DNA of 64,000 nucleotides from Ischnura elegans (lineage: Eukaryota; Arthropoda; Insecta; Odonata; Coenagrionidae): contig NC_060257.1 of assembly GCF_921293095.1 (NCBI RefSeq), forward strand, positions 62,938,472-63,002,471, read 5' to 3'. This document shows, piece after piece, positions 12,146 through 23,978 of the stretch. Numbering within the stretch: position 1 is the stretch's first letter; each line of letters begins with the position of its first letter. The notes under the pieces were generated by a model. That model made no database searches. It was not told the DNA's origin and saw only the letters and a list, made by a program, of their open reading frames with translations. Position numbers and translations under genes: made by a program.

Positions 12146-14459
12146 CTACTATCCCCGCTTTCAAAATTTAGCCTATGTTCTTATATTGGTGACGTAGATA
12201 GACGGGATGCGTGTATTTCTTACGGGGGCCTAATACAAAAAGGTATAAATTCATATCGATGTATCTTCATAAGAAAACATAACTCATCTAAATAATTTAT
12301 GTGTGCGAATAATTCATTCTTTTCTTTACATATTGTTAAAAATTTTATCCCCGTAACTATGTAAATAAGCCCAAAAAAAGGCTCAGTCGAATACAACCTT
12401 GTATCGATCATAACTTCAAGTCTTATCAATCGATCCGCTTGATTTAACTTTTGTCGGATGAGTGACATTATCAGTTGTATTTTGTATGACTTTCATGTTC
12501 AAATCTTGATTAACAAAAAAGTTATTAGCGATTGAAGCGTATCCAAGGAGATTGGTATCGATATAACTCGCACGTGAATCGATCGAGCGGAATGGCAATC
12601 ATTGCAAATGTTGACTATTTTAATGATGCTATTACCCTGAAAATTTCATTCATCTAGCTGAAATGGTTGCTAAGATATTCAAGATTGTATGCTCCACAAA
12701 AAAATGGCGACAATGATTTTTCGCTTGCAGGACATTTTTCGGAATTTAATTATGAATTAACCAAGAGGGTTACGGCGAAAGTAAGCTTAAACGTGAGGGT
12801 ACGAAGTACCCTCTAACGGTTTTTCCAGAAGAGTCCAAATTTTCATATGGCACATGTCTCAAGGCTGAAATCCGAGTTTGAAAATTCGCCCTTCACGACA
12901 ATGTAAAATCGAAATCGTTTATTCCTCGGAATTGTTTCGACATATGAAAATTTCAAGATAGCCAAAAAATCAACCAAAAAATCCTCCACCAAATAAGTCA
13001 AGGAATTTGTCGTACGATTATTGCAAGTTGGTCAAAAAAAATCCTAAACTTTTTCCATAAGAAAAGCATAGAAAACGTTCAAAAAATAATAAAAAATACT
13101 AAATATCAATTGGTCGCCATGAAAACCGTACCAAAAAATCGACCAAAAAATCTACTTTATGTCCATTGATTATCATGTTCCTCAAGATTTTCAAAGTACA
13201 AAATAAAAGCGAAAATGTTTTAGTCCCATAAGGCTCCCATGTTAATTCAAGTCGATATATCTCGAAAACTAATCGACTTTTTCGAGTTTTCAGATTTTTT
13301 CTCCCGATGAATTTTTTTTTACTTTTGCGTCCAATAAGCCAAATACCCACACCTATCACAGTTTGGGCTGCGAATATTGATGAGTCAGTCAGTGGCATAT
13401 CGATTTGCCATTATATATTAGCTTAATTAATAGAATGAATTGTACCATTATAATAACTTAGTAGTAAATAGATCACTACATCTTTATCCATTTCTCCGAA
13501 CATTATATTTATCAACCGATGTTAAAAAGATAGCAAGTATACCTTTGATTACAGATGCTAATGCTTGGATTCAACGCTGTTCTCAACGATAGTCAGTACG
13601 TATAGCCCCTACGTAGATTGCGTCCGTGGAGGGAATCTCCCGTAACATGTCACTCACGGTATACGGCTACCGCCACACATTCACATTGATTGCGTCCCAC
13701 AGTTAACATTGATATATAATGCATCGTAAATCGTCCTCAATTCGGCCAGAATAACTTCCCTAAAGTTCACCCGCTCCTCCTACTCTACCCAACTTCCTTA
13801 TATTCAAATAAGTTTCTCTCGTCATTCTATGCTTTCTCCATCACTTCCATTCTTTACTAAGAAATTTACCGTGGCGGGCATCTTCACGAAATACAATTGA
13901 GGGCATTATTTCTTAGCTTGATTAAAAACAAGCTGGTAAATTTTATGATGCCCAACGCCTAACATGACATATTCATGCAATATAATTTATTTTATTTTAA
14001 TTAAAAAATCCTATCACATATTTTATAAACCTAAAAGAACTCAAGCAGCTAACGAACTACTAATGAAATATAATGATTATAAAAACTGATAGTCAAATAG
14101 ACACAGTTAATTCTCACTGTATGTACCACATAATAATATGAACACATCGACATGAGAAAATGTGTGAAGTATGCCTTAGTTGCAGAAAAACCATTTACCA
14201 AATCAGTTATTTGTACAAATATTCTATATGGAGATATCATTTACGGGATAAGATGTCAAAAAATGGAATAGAGAACAAAGTTAATCAAACTCGGAGTATG
14301 TGGATATAATAAAATATAATGGCAATTACAATAAACATTAGGATTTTTCATACATTCAAAAGTATAAACATCACATAACACGGAAAAAATCGCTGGAATA
14401 TATTACGAAATTATGTAAAAATACCCTAAATTTAACATAACATCGATTAATGTTGTGAC
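12146..14459. other. Intergenic DNA, no recognised gene
   Basis: A perfect 8-bp-stem hairpin GAGGGTACGAAGTACCCTC lies at 12795-12813. A stretch near 12970-13150 repeats the words CCAAAAAATC and AAAATCGACC. ORFs on the minus strand at 12220, 12416, 13099 and 14049 lack recognisable motifs. Confidence 0.4.
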
Positions 14460-14640
14460 GACTACCATGGAGGGAAAAAAGCAAAGCGAGAATGCTTTGA
14501 AATTGGGACTCAATTCATCCACGTAGTAAATCTGCCACTGGTCTCATTATTCCTATAAACTATCGTCCCATTGAAACATTCACTCAAATCCTATCCGATC
14601 TTCGTATTTTAACTGCGAGATGCTCTTAATGCAGCATACT
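14460..14640 (+). repeat. Diverged duplicated segment, copy 1
   Basis: Resembles 15944-16110: both contain CATGGA(G/A)GGA followed by GATTCATCC-type, (C/A)A(C/A)(G/A)TAGTAAAT and CCACT(G/C)GTCT words, then ATTCAC(T/A)CAA. Identity is patchy. It is an old duplication of non-coding DNA or copies of one repeat family. Confidence 0.5.
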
Positions 14641-14975
14641 TAACTATTCAATAGTGTGCATACATATTTAACATATTTAATTTATTGATTACACTACATA
14701 TCATAACAAATTATCTTTTGCATTGCGCAAAGTTGCACACAGCATGAAATCACACATCTCAATGGAATTCACAAGGAATATGGAACGAGAATATGGTAAC
14801 ATTATAATGTAAAATAAATTTTTACATTTTATTACACAACCAAAAACTAACAAGGAGTTATATTTCTTAACACGCATTATCAGAGGTGCAGCCTTTCATT
14901 CCATCAGATATACAAAGAATCAGTATTTTTCTCTGAAAACTGAAAAAAGAAACGAGTTCACACTTCAGTGAGGCG

Positions 14976-15407
14976 ATGCTTGCCTTTCAAAACTCGGATG
15001 AAAGGACAGACGTTGCTATGAAATATAAACGACGAAGACTTTACAGTCAATATTTGATCCGTGCCATAAACCACCAAAAAGATTATTTTTTTGTCATTTT
15101 CAGAGTTCCACGAGACTTCAAACACAATATCGACCGTATTAAAGGAGAAAATGCGATTAGATTGTCCTGCAGAGCACTGGGGACCCCGTGTTCAAGAGAT
15201 CTACCGCGCCAAAACCAGATACGCCGAGTTCGCAATGGGCTTACGCTGGAAGTAACACGGGAGATTGAAGTCTGTGACAAGAAATCCGGAGCGAACAAAT
15301 TCGCATCGCTTCCAAAATATCAGACGAACGGCCTGCGTCGGTCACCCGAGAGTGTTAACGATGTATGTTGCACGAGACCAGCGGGAAAGCAGAGAATTGA
15401 GCAGTGA
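14976..15407 (+). CDS. Unassigned 143-codon ORF (doubtful)
   Basis: An ATG-started frame of 143 codons in a locally GC-richer patch. The predicted protein is basic, with no signal peptide, membrane segment or motif I recognise. A TTTTCAG that could be a splice acceptor precedes AGTTCCACGAGACTTC near 15105, so the second half might be an internal exon, but no matching donor or neighbouring exon is apparent. An antisense ORF covers 15083-15298. I would treat it as unproven. Confidence 0.15.
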   Translation: MLAFQNSDERTDVAMKYKRRRLYSQYLIRAINHQKDYFFVIFRVPRDFKHNIDRIKGENAIRLSCRALGTPCSRDLPRQNQIRRVRNGLTLEVTREIEVCDKKSGANKFASLPKYQTNGLRRSPESVNDVCCTRPAGKQRIEQ

Positions 15408-15943
15408 CTGAATTGAAAAAAATAGAGGAGCGACGCAAACGGTCGTCTAGGAAACACGCCTCTTGTTTTCCATTCCATACCGCCAGGGTGCTCCCGAAAC
15501 GAAACGTAGGCTGAAGAGACGGATATGAAATCCGATACTGTTATCGACACCAACATCATTGCTTCGAGCACTTCGCCACCTCTAAAGTGAGAATTTTGGT
15601 CAAAACTGTATGGCCAAATCTTGCACCTAAAAAGCCGTCAATGCGAAGAGATAATCAGCGTCTTTTATAGGCAGAACAAAGTGATTTCTCTGAATATTAT
15701 TCCCAAGATACTCATAATAACATAACACCTTTTTTTTCAATATTTTCCCAGGGAAAATCGTACAGTTCCTCATTATAAATGTGTTTTTAATATTATTAAA
15801 TTTCATGGAAATAAAAATAAAAATTAGGCTTATTATGTATTTAAGTTTTAAAAAATTACATTATAAGAAAAAAGCACTGTATTAACTTGCAATATGATAC
15901 AAAAAAATCTTACACGTAACACGCTTAGCATATATAATATATA

Positions 15944-16110
15944 GTTACATTGATGTCGTATCAAATTCCATGGAAGGAGGTGTGCTAAAAAGAATTAAGC
16001 GCTAGAAAATTGCGGCCCGATTCATCCAAATAGTAAATAGCCACTCGTCTTTGCACTATCAACCCTTTATTAGGAGCAACATTCACACAATTTTCCAAAA
16101 GAGGTGGATA
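15944..16110 (+). repeat. Diverged duplicated segment, copy 2
   Basis: Partner of 14460-14640 in the same orientation, about 1.48 kb away. Confidence 0.5.
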
Positions 16111-16637
16111 GTTGGTGGAGAAGCTTAATATAGCTCGGTCAATATTAGGTAGAGTTATGAGAACTCACACATTTTCAGACAGCAGTCAACGAATCTGTTA
16201 AGGGATATTAACAATAATTACACGTGTGCTCTAGGCTTGTCAACGCGAATTTATTTCGTAAACTATCTCCGTGAAATGAGATGAAATGATTGCATGCAGA
16301 AATTTTACACGTATATAGAAATAAAAAAATGAATAAGCTTCTTTCTGTTAAGTGATACATTAAATAAATATATTATATTAAACTATTGTTTACAATAAAA
16401 GAGTTTGGACAAACTATTTTTACCTGTTGATGATTGTGTAATGTTAATCAAAGAAAATGCTTAGCTTTGATTTTTCACACGGAAAAAAATAACGGATATA
16501 TGGAGCTCCCCGTGTAAGAAAAACATCGAGTTATCAACCCCAAAATTTTACCTCGAGCCATCATCAGCAATGCTCACTTAGTCACGTCCATTCATCATAG
16601 CCTGCGATGTGAGCACAGATTCACACAATACACGCGA
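16111..16637. other. AT-rich intergenic DNA
   Basis: Nothing recognised. Confidence 0.4.
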
Positions 16638-17151
16638 CTAAACGTGAGTCGAAGCAGGAGAGATACGGTGACAAACTATTGACGCGGAAAGATCGAAACG
16701 CGGAAGCTCAAAAGCAAGCGGATTCCGGAAGGAGAAACCTTTTGATACCTCTCCCCCGCCTGTTTTTTTTCTCCCTAAATTTATTTCCCTCTGTGATCTC
16801 ACGTCACTGAATCCGCGGACGCAGTATAATGACCCAGGAGACCACGGCACGCGTGACTGTAAACTCTGGAGGCGACAAAGCGTCGGCAGGGAAAGGGAAG
16901 ATGTGCTTTTGTCGGCTGCGAGCGCATTTAGGGATTTTGACCGGCGCTCACGGATTCCATGGGCCGGAGGTGACGGAGAACGGCGACGGTCTGATGCGGT
17001 CGCGAGTTTGACGCGCCGATTCACGTTTTCCACGGATGTCCGATTGAAAAGGGATGGAAAGAGAAGGACATTTGCGACACCGTACCTCTACACCAAGGGC
17101 TACGCTGGAGGTAGGGTAGACCATTTACGCTCGGCCGATGTAATTCCATGA
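16638..17151. other. CpG-rich island-like segment
   Basis: The AT-rich background gives way to CpG-rich DNA (GGCGACAAAGCGTCGG, GACGCGCCGATTCACG and similar). Open frames exist on both strands (131 codons minus, 60 and 82 codons plus) because stop codons are scarce in GC-rich DNA. None shows a known domain. A promoter or first exon of an unseen gene is possible; a GC-rich repeat is equally possible. Confidence 0.35.
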
Positions 17152-17950
17152 CGCATTGCTTACTAAAATCTTACGCTATCAATTCTAAATGTATTGAAAT
17201 AAGATGATGATTATCATCACTGGTAAACAATCCTAAGATTGGATGATTGACGCAGCTCTCCACTCAATTCTCCTATCAGCTAATCTTTTCACACCAACGT
17301 ATTTCTTCTCTTTCACATCCTTTCTACCTGTTCCCTGTATTTTTTTCGAGGTCTTCGTTTTCCGTTCTTGCCATCCACTTGTACCTCGACGGTTGTCTTC
17401 ATCAAAGATGATCCTATGTTTCAGTTAAAGGGATATTTATAACTTTAATAAAATCTACATTTTTTATTCTTTGCAGGATCATGCATCGTGCCGTTGAAGA
17501 ATGAATTTGCTTTATTTTTAAATAAATTTTTGTAATCCTATAGTGCTTATTCTCTGCTACCATCCTGATATTGAGCCTCTGTTCACTAAGCCAGCCTTAC
17601 TAAGTCATTTGCTTTTGACCGAGAAAATTCCAGGGTTATGATACTTAACCATTAGCTATCTATAGCTACTGTTATCCAGGCCCGTATAGCTCGGCGCGAA
17701 ATAGTTAGTTTTCTAAGACTATACATGTCTTCCTACATTAAGCTCGGTGAAGAGATTTCTCATCCATGTAAGAAACAGGCAATACAAAACACTTGTAGAG
17801 TCATAATTTGGTTTTTTATGCCAGGATTATTCTTTTCAAGTGTTCGTGGGGCTCTATACATTTATTTTCCCGCTGAAATCTTTTAATAATTTCTGTTTCT
17901 TTAAGACCATTCTCGCGATAGACTATAGACTGGTCTGGGTAAACTCTACT
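17152..17950. other. Intergenic DNA, no recognised gene
   Basis: Short ORFs at 17243 and 17840 have no recognisable family. No RNA gene seen. Confidence 0.4.
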
Positions 17951-18005
17951 CGGGATTCCCACCGGGTTAATTTTTCCATAATGGCCAACGTTTCAACAAC
18001 ATTAA
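17951..18005. mobile_element. Penelope-like terminal-repeat fragment (family 1)
   Basis: The words CGGGATTCCCACCGGGTT, TCCATAATGGCCAACGTTTC recur in the same order at 44659-44733, 52838-52866 and 53128-53196. The ACGTTTC(G/A)A core next to paired short words is typical of the pseudo-LTRs of Penelope-like elements. No reverse transcriptase is present nearby, so this is a terminal scrap. Confidence 0.5.
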
Positions 18006-18269
18006 TCCATGAGGATGTGCCCCGAGTGAGGCGAAAGATGCCAAGTCCTTGGGTGCACTCACACATTTTTTTTTGGATGATTGAGAGTTAATCATTTTTT
18101 CATTGTCCTTCCATTTCTTTACTTCTACCGTACTAGCATCTTACTGACGGTAAGCATCTATATTGACATTCTTACTTGCACATGTATCTTTCAGTGGGTG
18201 GGATTTTTTCTACCAGCTTCAAAAATGAACAAATAGATGAATTTGGTTGACAAAAATCCTATAACCATA

Positions 18270-19939
18270 CGAGGGGGATCCCAAAAATAACCGGACGGAA
18301 ATAGCTGCGCACGTAACTCTTATATTTTGGGCTTCTCCCACTAGATGGGTGTTAATCAAGGAGGCTGTAAACACACTGGAGGCGCTGTATTCAAGTTTTA
18401 GGCGTGGTCAGAATTCCGCCATCTTGCTTTGACCATTTTCGGACTTAGTCTCAAACAGTGTACGTACATAATCAAGTATTATATTCCTTATATCGCCTCT
18501 GATTCATGAAATGAAAATGCAACAATTACTTTTTATTGTCGTCGGAGTTTTCCGATCGTTCGTCATACTACTGTGTATATTAAACTGACCATGCAGTCAT
18601 ATCGTGGTGATAATATATCGACCTGAACATACTTTCGAACTATTATTGTGACCGGTCCGCTATCGTAAGATTTCCACTGTCTGTAGGGTAATCTTATTAA
18701 TTATCATTAGAAGTGCAGGGTAATAGATATTTTACCCTTTTAAAATGTTAATTTTGGGCTAGGCTACAGCTAGTTGTACACGTGGTGATTGACAATAATT
18801 TTTATTTGGGAAAAGATATTCGAGGCATATTTTCACGAAGCCTTCCCATAATGATAAAAAAAGGTTTACTGTGTTCGTTTGCGATAGTTTATTTTAACGT
18901 AACAACGATCATGACCGAATATTTCACCAAATTTGACACTTGTGGGATTATCAATGTTTTGGTCAAAGTAGGCGTGGCTATCCTACCCAAGCACCCCCAT
19001 TCCTGCCACACTGCGCTAAACGCTCGGAACCAGTGGTGCTCCCTCCAGTATATTTACAACCTCCGTTGTGTTATTTCATCATTTCTGAGTTAGTACACGA
19101 AATGGCGTGGCTTTACACGGTTATAGCGAACCCCTCTGACCGTTTACATTCGAAGAGTTTTTTGATCTCTCCGATTTTGAAATGGTTGATATTCGAGAAC
19201 AGCGTACAGCGTTGAAAATTTGTTCTCTGCTCGATAAATTTTACTCGGACATGGTTAAAATTTTGGCTACAGCTTATAAAGGACATACCCTTAAAAAGAA
19301 CTGAAGCGCACGAGTGGTATTCGTAATTCAAACGCGGCAACATGTCGATCGAAGACATTCAACGACCGTGCCGGCCTTCCAGGTCCAGAACTGATGAACA
19401 TGTGGAAAAAATTCGTGTCCTTGTGCACGAGGATAAGAGGCGTACTATTTACGAGCTCGCAGAACAATCTGGTCTTTCTTTGAGTTCACTGCAGTGAATG
19501 TAAGCTGAAGATTAGTAAATGAGACAAAAACCGTCGAAATTCATCGTTTGCCGACTCCTGATCAAAATACGGCACGTGTTGTTGCTTGCCACGACTTTGG
19601 TTTTTTTTTGTAAAACATTGCATAACACTGCTTTCTCACCCACCCTACTCACTAGATCTAGCACCTTGTGATTTCCTTTTGTTCCCCCGGATGGAAATAG
19701 TAATGAAAGGGGAATTTTTTCTTCTAATTACGGAGGTGGAAATAGAATGGAAGGGGGTCCTGCAATGCATCGGAAACGAAGAGTACGAAAGGTGTTTTGC
19801 CCAGTGGAAAAAAACGTATTAACTAAAGTGTCAGTTTAAATGGAGAGTACCTACATCGAAGGTGACTAGCGTTTGTAACACAAAAATTAAATTTTGAATT
19901 CTTTCTAAACTGTTCCGGTTATTTTTGGGTCTCCTCTCG
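18270..19939 (+). mobile_element. Decayed full-length mariner (1670 bp)
   Basis: The ends are imperfect inverted repeats: CGAGGGGGATCCCAAAAATA at the left and, reversed, CGAGAGGAGACCCAAAAATA at the right, both continuing ACCGG. TA dinucleotides flank both ends (18268-18269 and 19940-19941), as expected for Tc1/mariner. The interior carries a broken mariner transposase on the plus strand. About 0.9 kb of unrelated AT-rich DNA lies between the left terminus and the transposase start, and the catalytic core has been lost, so the element is inactive. Confidence 0.92.
19182..19822 (+). pseudogene. Mariner transposase remnant
   Basis: The N-terminal region reads MVDIREQRTALKICSLLDK, then, after a frameshift near 19280 and a stop, FKRGNMSIEDIQRP and RTDEHVEKIRVLVHEDKRR followed by TIYELAEQSGLSLSSLQ. 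These are the paired helix-turn-helix DNA-binding regions of mariner transposases. After a large internal deletion the C terminus reads HPPYSLDLAPCDFLLFPRME, which contains the last catalytic Asp of the DD34D triad, and ends near AQWKKTY. The first two catalytic Asp regions are missing. At least one frameshift, several stops and the deletion make it a pseudogene. Confidence 0.9.
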
Positions 19940-19941
19940 TA

Positions 19942-20999
19942 TCTTTAAAATTTTAAAATAAACGAAAACGCATTTATTCTTCATTTGCCGAGCACGGTAG
20001 GGGGTAGCCATATGGCTACGGTGAGCTAAAATATGGTGGTTTCCTATTATTTTTTATTGCCTAGATAGAAAGATAATTACTCCTGGAGTACGTATTTCAC
20101 ACTTTTAGATTTTTAAATGACGATGTCTATTTATCGCGATTAAATGAAAAGTGAAAAATTTCAAGCGCGCGAAAACGCGACGGCTATGTTTGAATGCTGG
20201 GAAAAGCCCGTGTGACGCCATTCTGTTTCCCGCTGTCGCCGAGTGAGGTAACCTTGGGGCGAGGATATGTGCGCTGCTGCGATGCAGGCTGCTAGCAGGT
20301 AGCAGAATACCCTGCCAGCAGATAGCGCTTGGCTTAAATAAGGATTATTAATACCTTATCAAACGAAGAAAACTTTTCGACCTTAGCCAGTTTTAATAGG
20401 TGATTATGAAGTTATGTTTCCCTGAGCTCTATGCCTCATGCCTGCATTGGTAATCTCAGACGATGTAAAACTTCTATCTTCTCGCATAGAAACTAGGTCC
20501 CTGTGACGTCACGTGGTGTGGAATCGCATGGGCGCCAATCTGGCTTTTTTCAAATGAGGTTAAAATTGACCGTGGCCATTTGTCTAAACTGGGATTTCTA
20601 ATACCAATTAATTTGTATATTATGAATACAATAATGGTGGGTAACGAATCGCAATTAATACCCTTCGTTTTATTTGATGAAGGAAACTACCCTATTCGTC
20701 ATCTGAAAAGAGATTTATGTTATTTGGCCATAAGAAAAGAATATTACTCTCAAAAGTTCTTGTTTAACTCATATTTCCGTATTTTAATGTATCGAGGCCT
20801 CTTTTTGATAGATTTCTCATTCCCACATTGCTGCGGATACTCTTCCCTCGCTACGTGTATAAACGCAAGGTGAATAAGTCATTTCCTTTCAGCGGATATA
20901 ACTTGGAAACGTAGAATAAATATGAAAATCAACACTCGATATCGAGTTATAGCGTCAGATCACGTAGCGTAAATTCACTCCAAGAGTGCCGCCCGCAGA
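19942..20999. other. Intergenic DNA with a GC-richer patch
   Basis: 20150-20330 is richer in CpG (CAAGCGCGCGAAAACGCG, GCTGTCGCCGAGTGAGG) and looks like part of a dispersed repeat, but I see no second copy in this window. A 97-codon ORF at 20580-20873 has no recognisable motif. Confidence 0.35.
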
Positions 21000-21316
21000 T
21001 TGCTTTTCCTCGTTTCTTCGCTGCGCAGCACTTCTTTTTTTTTCCTTGCTCTTTCCCTACTTCACCGTCAGATGGAACGCTGGACGTGGGTCATTCTTCA
21101 CTCACCTCAGGTAGCGAGGCCAACTCGAGGCTCGCAAGGGAAATGCATCGCCCCTGAGGCCATAAAAGCCAACACTAGACCGCCGACGCGTTCGCCGGGC
21201 ACGCTGAAATGACCACGGCGGTGGAGGCGCCGCCGACGGCCGTAGTGGAAACGACCGAACCTCTTGCGAGCGTGCATCGGGAGGCCAATCACTTGCATAG
21301 TCGCGGAGCGATCTAG
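21000..21316 (+). promoter_or_regulatory. CpG-rich segment, possible promoter and first exon
   Basis: A dense CpG patch (CGCCGACGCGTTCGCCGGGC, GGCGCCGCCGACGG). A TATA-like CATAAAAG sits near 21161, and 48 bp downstream an ATG in good start context (GAAATGA) opens a 35-codon frame, 21209-21316, beginning MTTAVEAPPTAVVETTEP. There is no recognised domain and no obvious splice donor. This is the most promoter-like spot in the first half of the window, but it is inference from composition only. Confidence 0.25.
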
Positions 21317-21403
21317 GGCAACGTAATAAAAAAAAGGAAAATCCTGCGAGGAGACGTACGTGTACCTACGTGCGCCGCGTGACTGACCTTATGACCCCTC
21401 AAG

Positions 21404-21640
21404 GCGGGCATATCGGCCGTGAAAATGGCACATGCATTTATCTCAATGCGAATACGGCATTTAAATCTGCACCCTTTCCGCGAAACTCCAACTTTTTTCT
21501 ATTTTTAATCTCAATTTTTTTAAATACGAATCAAGTGCAGGTCAGAAATAAAAAAAAATAAGAAAACGAAGACTAGAAAATTGATATTTCCATGGCATCC
21601 GGATACGTAACTCAGTGCTTTCAAGAGTTAAATATAAGAT
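21404..21640 (+). repeat. Diverged duplicated segment, copy 1
   Basis: Shares an ordered series of words with 23084-23330: TCGGCCGTGAAAATGGCA, TTTATCTCAA, AAATCTGCACC, ATCAAGTGCAG. Many indels separate the two copies. No coding potential is recognised. Confidence 0.6.
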
Positions 21641-21851
21641 TTGTCTTTTCATTCAATACTGGGGTTTGACGGAAGAAGGGAATTTTTAGTCTCAATCTGG
21701 CACCAACAGGGGATTTTTATTATAATAATTATATTACTTTATAGTTCCTTTAAAAAGTCATTTACCACCACGAAAAATTAAGCTGAGCAACTTATTGGCT
21801 TGTCTTAAGCCATGTTTAAATATCAAAGCTTGATTGCCGAATTCAAAAATA

Positions 21852-22218
21852 ATCAGGAGAAAACATATACCTCTGATTCAAACATTTCCCATTAACCAGA
21901 CAATCAGGAAGAAAAATAGCTGTGTAAACTTAAGCTACGATAGCCATAAGGATTTTTCTGTCCCCGGACTTCTTCAATTTTCTTCAGAAATTCACCAAAA
22001 TTTATTTTAAATACTTGATGAGCAATCATCATCCTTTTTTCCATTACTGTATTTTCCTTAAACCAGTCAGTATGTGAGAGTGGTAGTCATTATAAACTGA
22101 TTAGCTGAAAAATTATATTTATTGCTGTCATTTGAGTGTTTCATTATTTACTCATTGCGATTCACTACGAAAGGAGATGATTTTTATCACCTTATCGGGT
22201 TCTACAATTTGTAAGTAG
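21852..22218 (+). repeat. Tandem duplication, copy 1
   Basis: Head-to-tail partner of 22219-22577 with a period of about 365 bp. Shared anchors in order are ATCAGG, GGATTTT(T/C)CTGTC(C/T)CC, TTCTTCAGAAAT, CTTGATGAGC and ACGAAAGGAGAT. Divergence is substantial, so the duplication is old. Confidence 0.75.
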
Positions 22219-22577
22219 AGGAGGATCTCCGATTTATTTTTCCTCATTGATCAGGTAATCAGAAAGGAGAGTAGTTGGTTGTATTTTAACTATGATATAC
22301 ATACGGATTTTCCTGTCTCCAGGGTTTTTCGCTTATAATCGAATAAATTGTCTTCAGAAATCCAACATAACTTATTTTTAATGCTTGATGAGCTGTCATC
22401 CTTTCTTCTATCACTGTATTTCCCATCAATAAATAGAGCAACAAAGATCAATAGTCATAACATACCGACTACCTGAAAAATAATATAAAATGCTGGCACC
22501 TGAGTCCTTGAAATATTTTTTTGTCACGCAATACGAAAGGAGATTATTTTCATCATATTATTGGGTACCGCTAAGTA
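22219..22577 (+). repeat. Tandem duplication, copy 2
   Basis: Second unit of the ~365-bp duplication. It continues into a GC-richer stretch (22600-22770) that is absent after copy 1. Confidence 0.75.
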
Positions 22578-23083
22578 GACTCCAATTTTACGCCGCTCAA
22601 AAGTTTTCCAGGAATATAATACTTTTCCGCGAGTTACAGCCGCGCGTCACATCCCTAACGGGGAGCTGGTCACTGGCAGGCCGCATTCACGGTCAGCTGA
22701 TAGATCCTGCGCCCCGCATTGTCTTACGACCCCCCGTGACTTCCCTAACGAGTTACAGCGGAAGAAGGTAGGAGTCGAATACTATCTTGACGTTTTTCAT
22801 ACTGCGCGTTTTCTGTAGTTTATCCTTTAAAATAACTACAGTACTGTTCTTCGAACCTTATATATAATAAAAAAAAGACATTTGTATTTATGTTCTTTGA
22901 GCGACCTCTAAATATAAAACAATCCAGCTGAAATTTTTAGGATATCCATTCTGAACCCCATAGCATATTTTAAGAGGTATAAATAAAAAATCCGAGAAAA
23001 TTTTTTAAAAAATAAGCAACACCAAAAAGTAATGTTACATTCACAAATTAACCCATACTATTTCATGATCCTTTAAGACGGAC

Positions 23084-23330
23084 AAGTCGGCCGTGAAAAT
23101 GGCATTTATCTCAAAGGAAATATTACCAGCATTTATTTCAAAGTGAATTAACCATCTAAATCTGCACCTTTTGTACGTGCTTATCGCTATAATCAGATTC
23201 AATTTCCATTTTCCCCTCGGAAATGCTTTATTTTCACGCAGATCAAGTGCAGATCTTGAACTCGGTAAGAGGTAAGAGATTGGAAATGACATCATCATGG
23301 CAGCTGAGTAGCGAACTCACAGTGATCGAG
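23084..23330 (+). repeat. Diverged duplicated segment, copy 2
   Basis: Partner of 21404-21640 about 1.68 kb away in the same orientation. The two copies bracket the tandem duplication at 21852-22577. Confidence 0.6.
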
Positions 23331-23438
23331 AGTTAGAAAAAAAGAGCCACGTCTTTCAATTCCCTTAGGGGCTCGTTCAGACGCGAACTCACTGTTTGGA
23401 AAAAGAAATTGGTCGTAGAAAAATAAAGATTAGTTATA

Positions 23439-23976
23439 CGAGGAGCATATAAGTTCTAGAGCCTCCGATTTTTTTCCTCCATACTGGAAACGAATAAAAA
23501 CATGTCCATAGCTTCAAAACGAGCAAGCACTCTTCGTCAATTCGTGACAGAGATGGGTAAACTGTAGCACAGATAGAACTCTTACCGCAGCGTCTAGGAT
23601 TAGGACCTTTTTAAATACTTGAAATGAAGTTTTCCTTACACGAACAGCGTGCAATCATTCGTTTTTATACATTTACGTGGTGTGACACCAACTGAAATTG
23701 ATTAACAGTTTAAGGTGACGTGTGGTGATGAAGTACTAGGTTTGTAGAAAGTGCGTTCTTGGGTGCGACAGCTAAACATGACAAAAAAAAACAAAACAAT
23801 CTAGGCGATTTCCCAGGGGTCTAAACTCCTTAAGAAGCCTTCGCCTCCGTCGACAATGTGAAAAATGTGTACGTCTGTAGGGGTATTACGTTTACAAGTA
23901 ACACCAGTTCAACAGTTTTCGAGTGAGTAGCCACTATGAACAAAAATCGGAGGAATGAGAACTTGAATGCACCTCG
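23439..23976 (+). mobile_element. Mariner deletion derivative (538 bp)
   Basis: The left end CGAGGAGCATATAAGTTCTA...CCTCCGATTTTT and the reversed right end CGAGGTGCATTCAAGTTCTC...CCTCCGATTTTTG are inverted repeats of about 40 bp. TA flanks both (23437-23438, 23977-23978). This terminus type is distinct from that of the mariner at 18270. The interior starts with a transposase-like N terminus at 23624 (MKFSLHEQRAIIRFYTFT) that soon hits stops and a frameshift. Only a part of the usual ~1.3-kb element remains, so it could move only with transposase supplied in trans. Confidence 0.9.
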
Positions 23977-23978
23977 TA

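Noticed and set aside
16638..17033. 131-codon minus-strand ORF as a gene
   Set aside because: CpG-rich DNA with open frames on both strands, no domain and no splice context.
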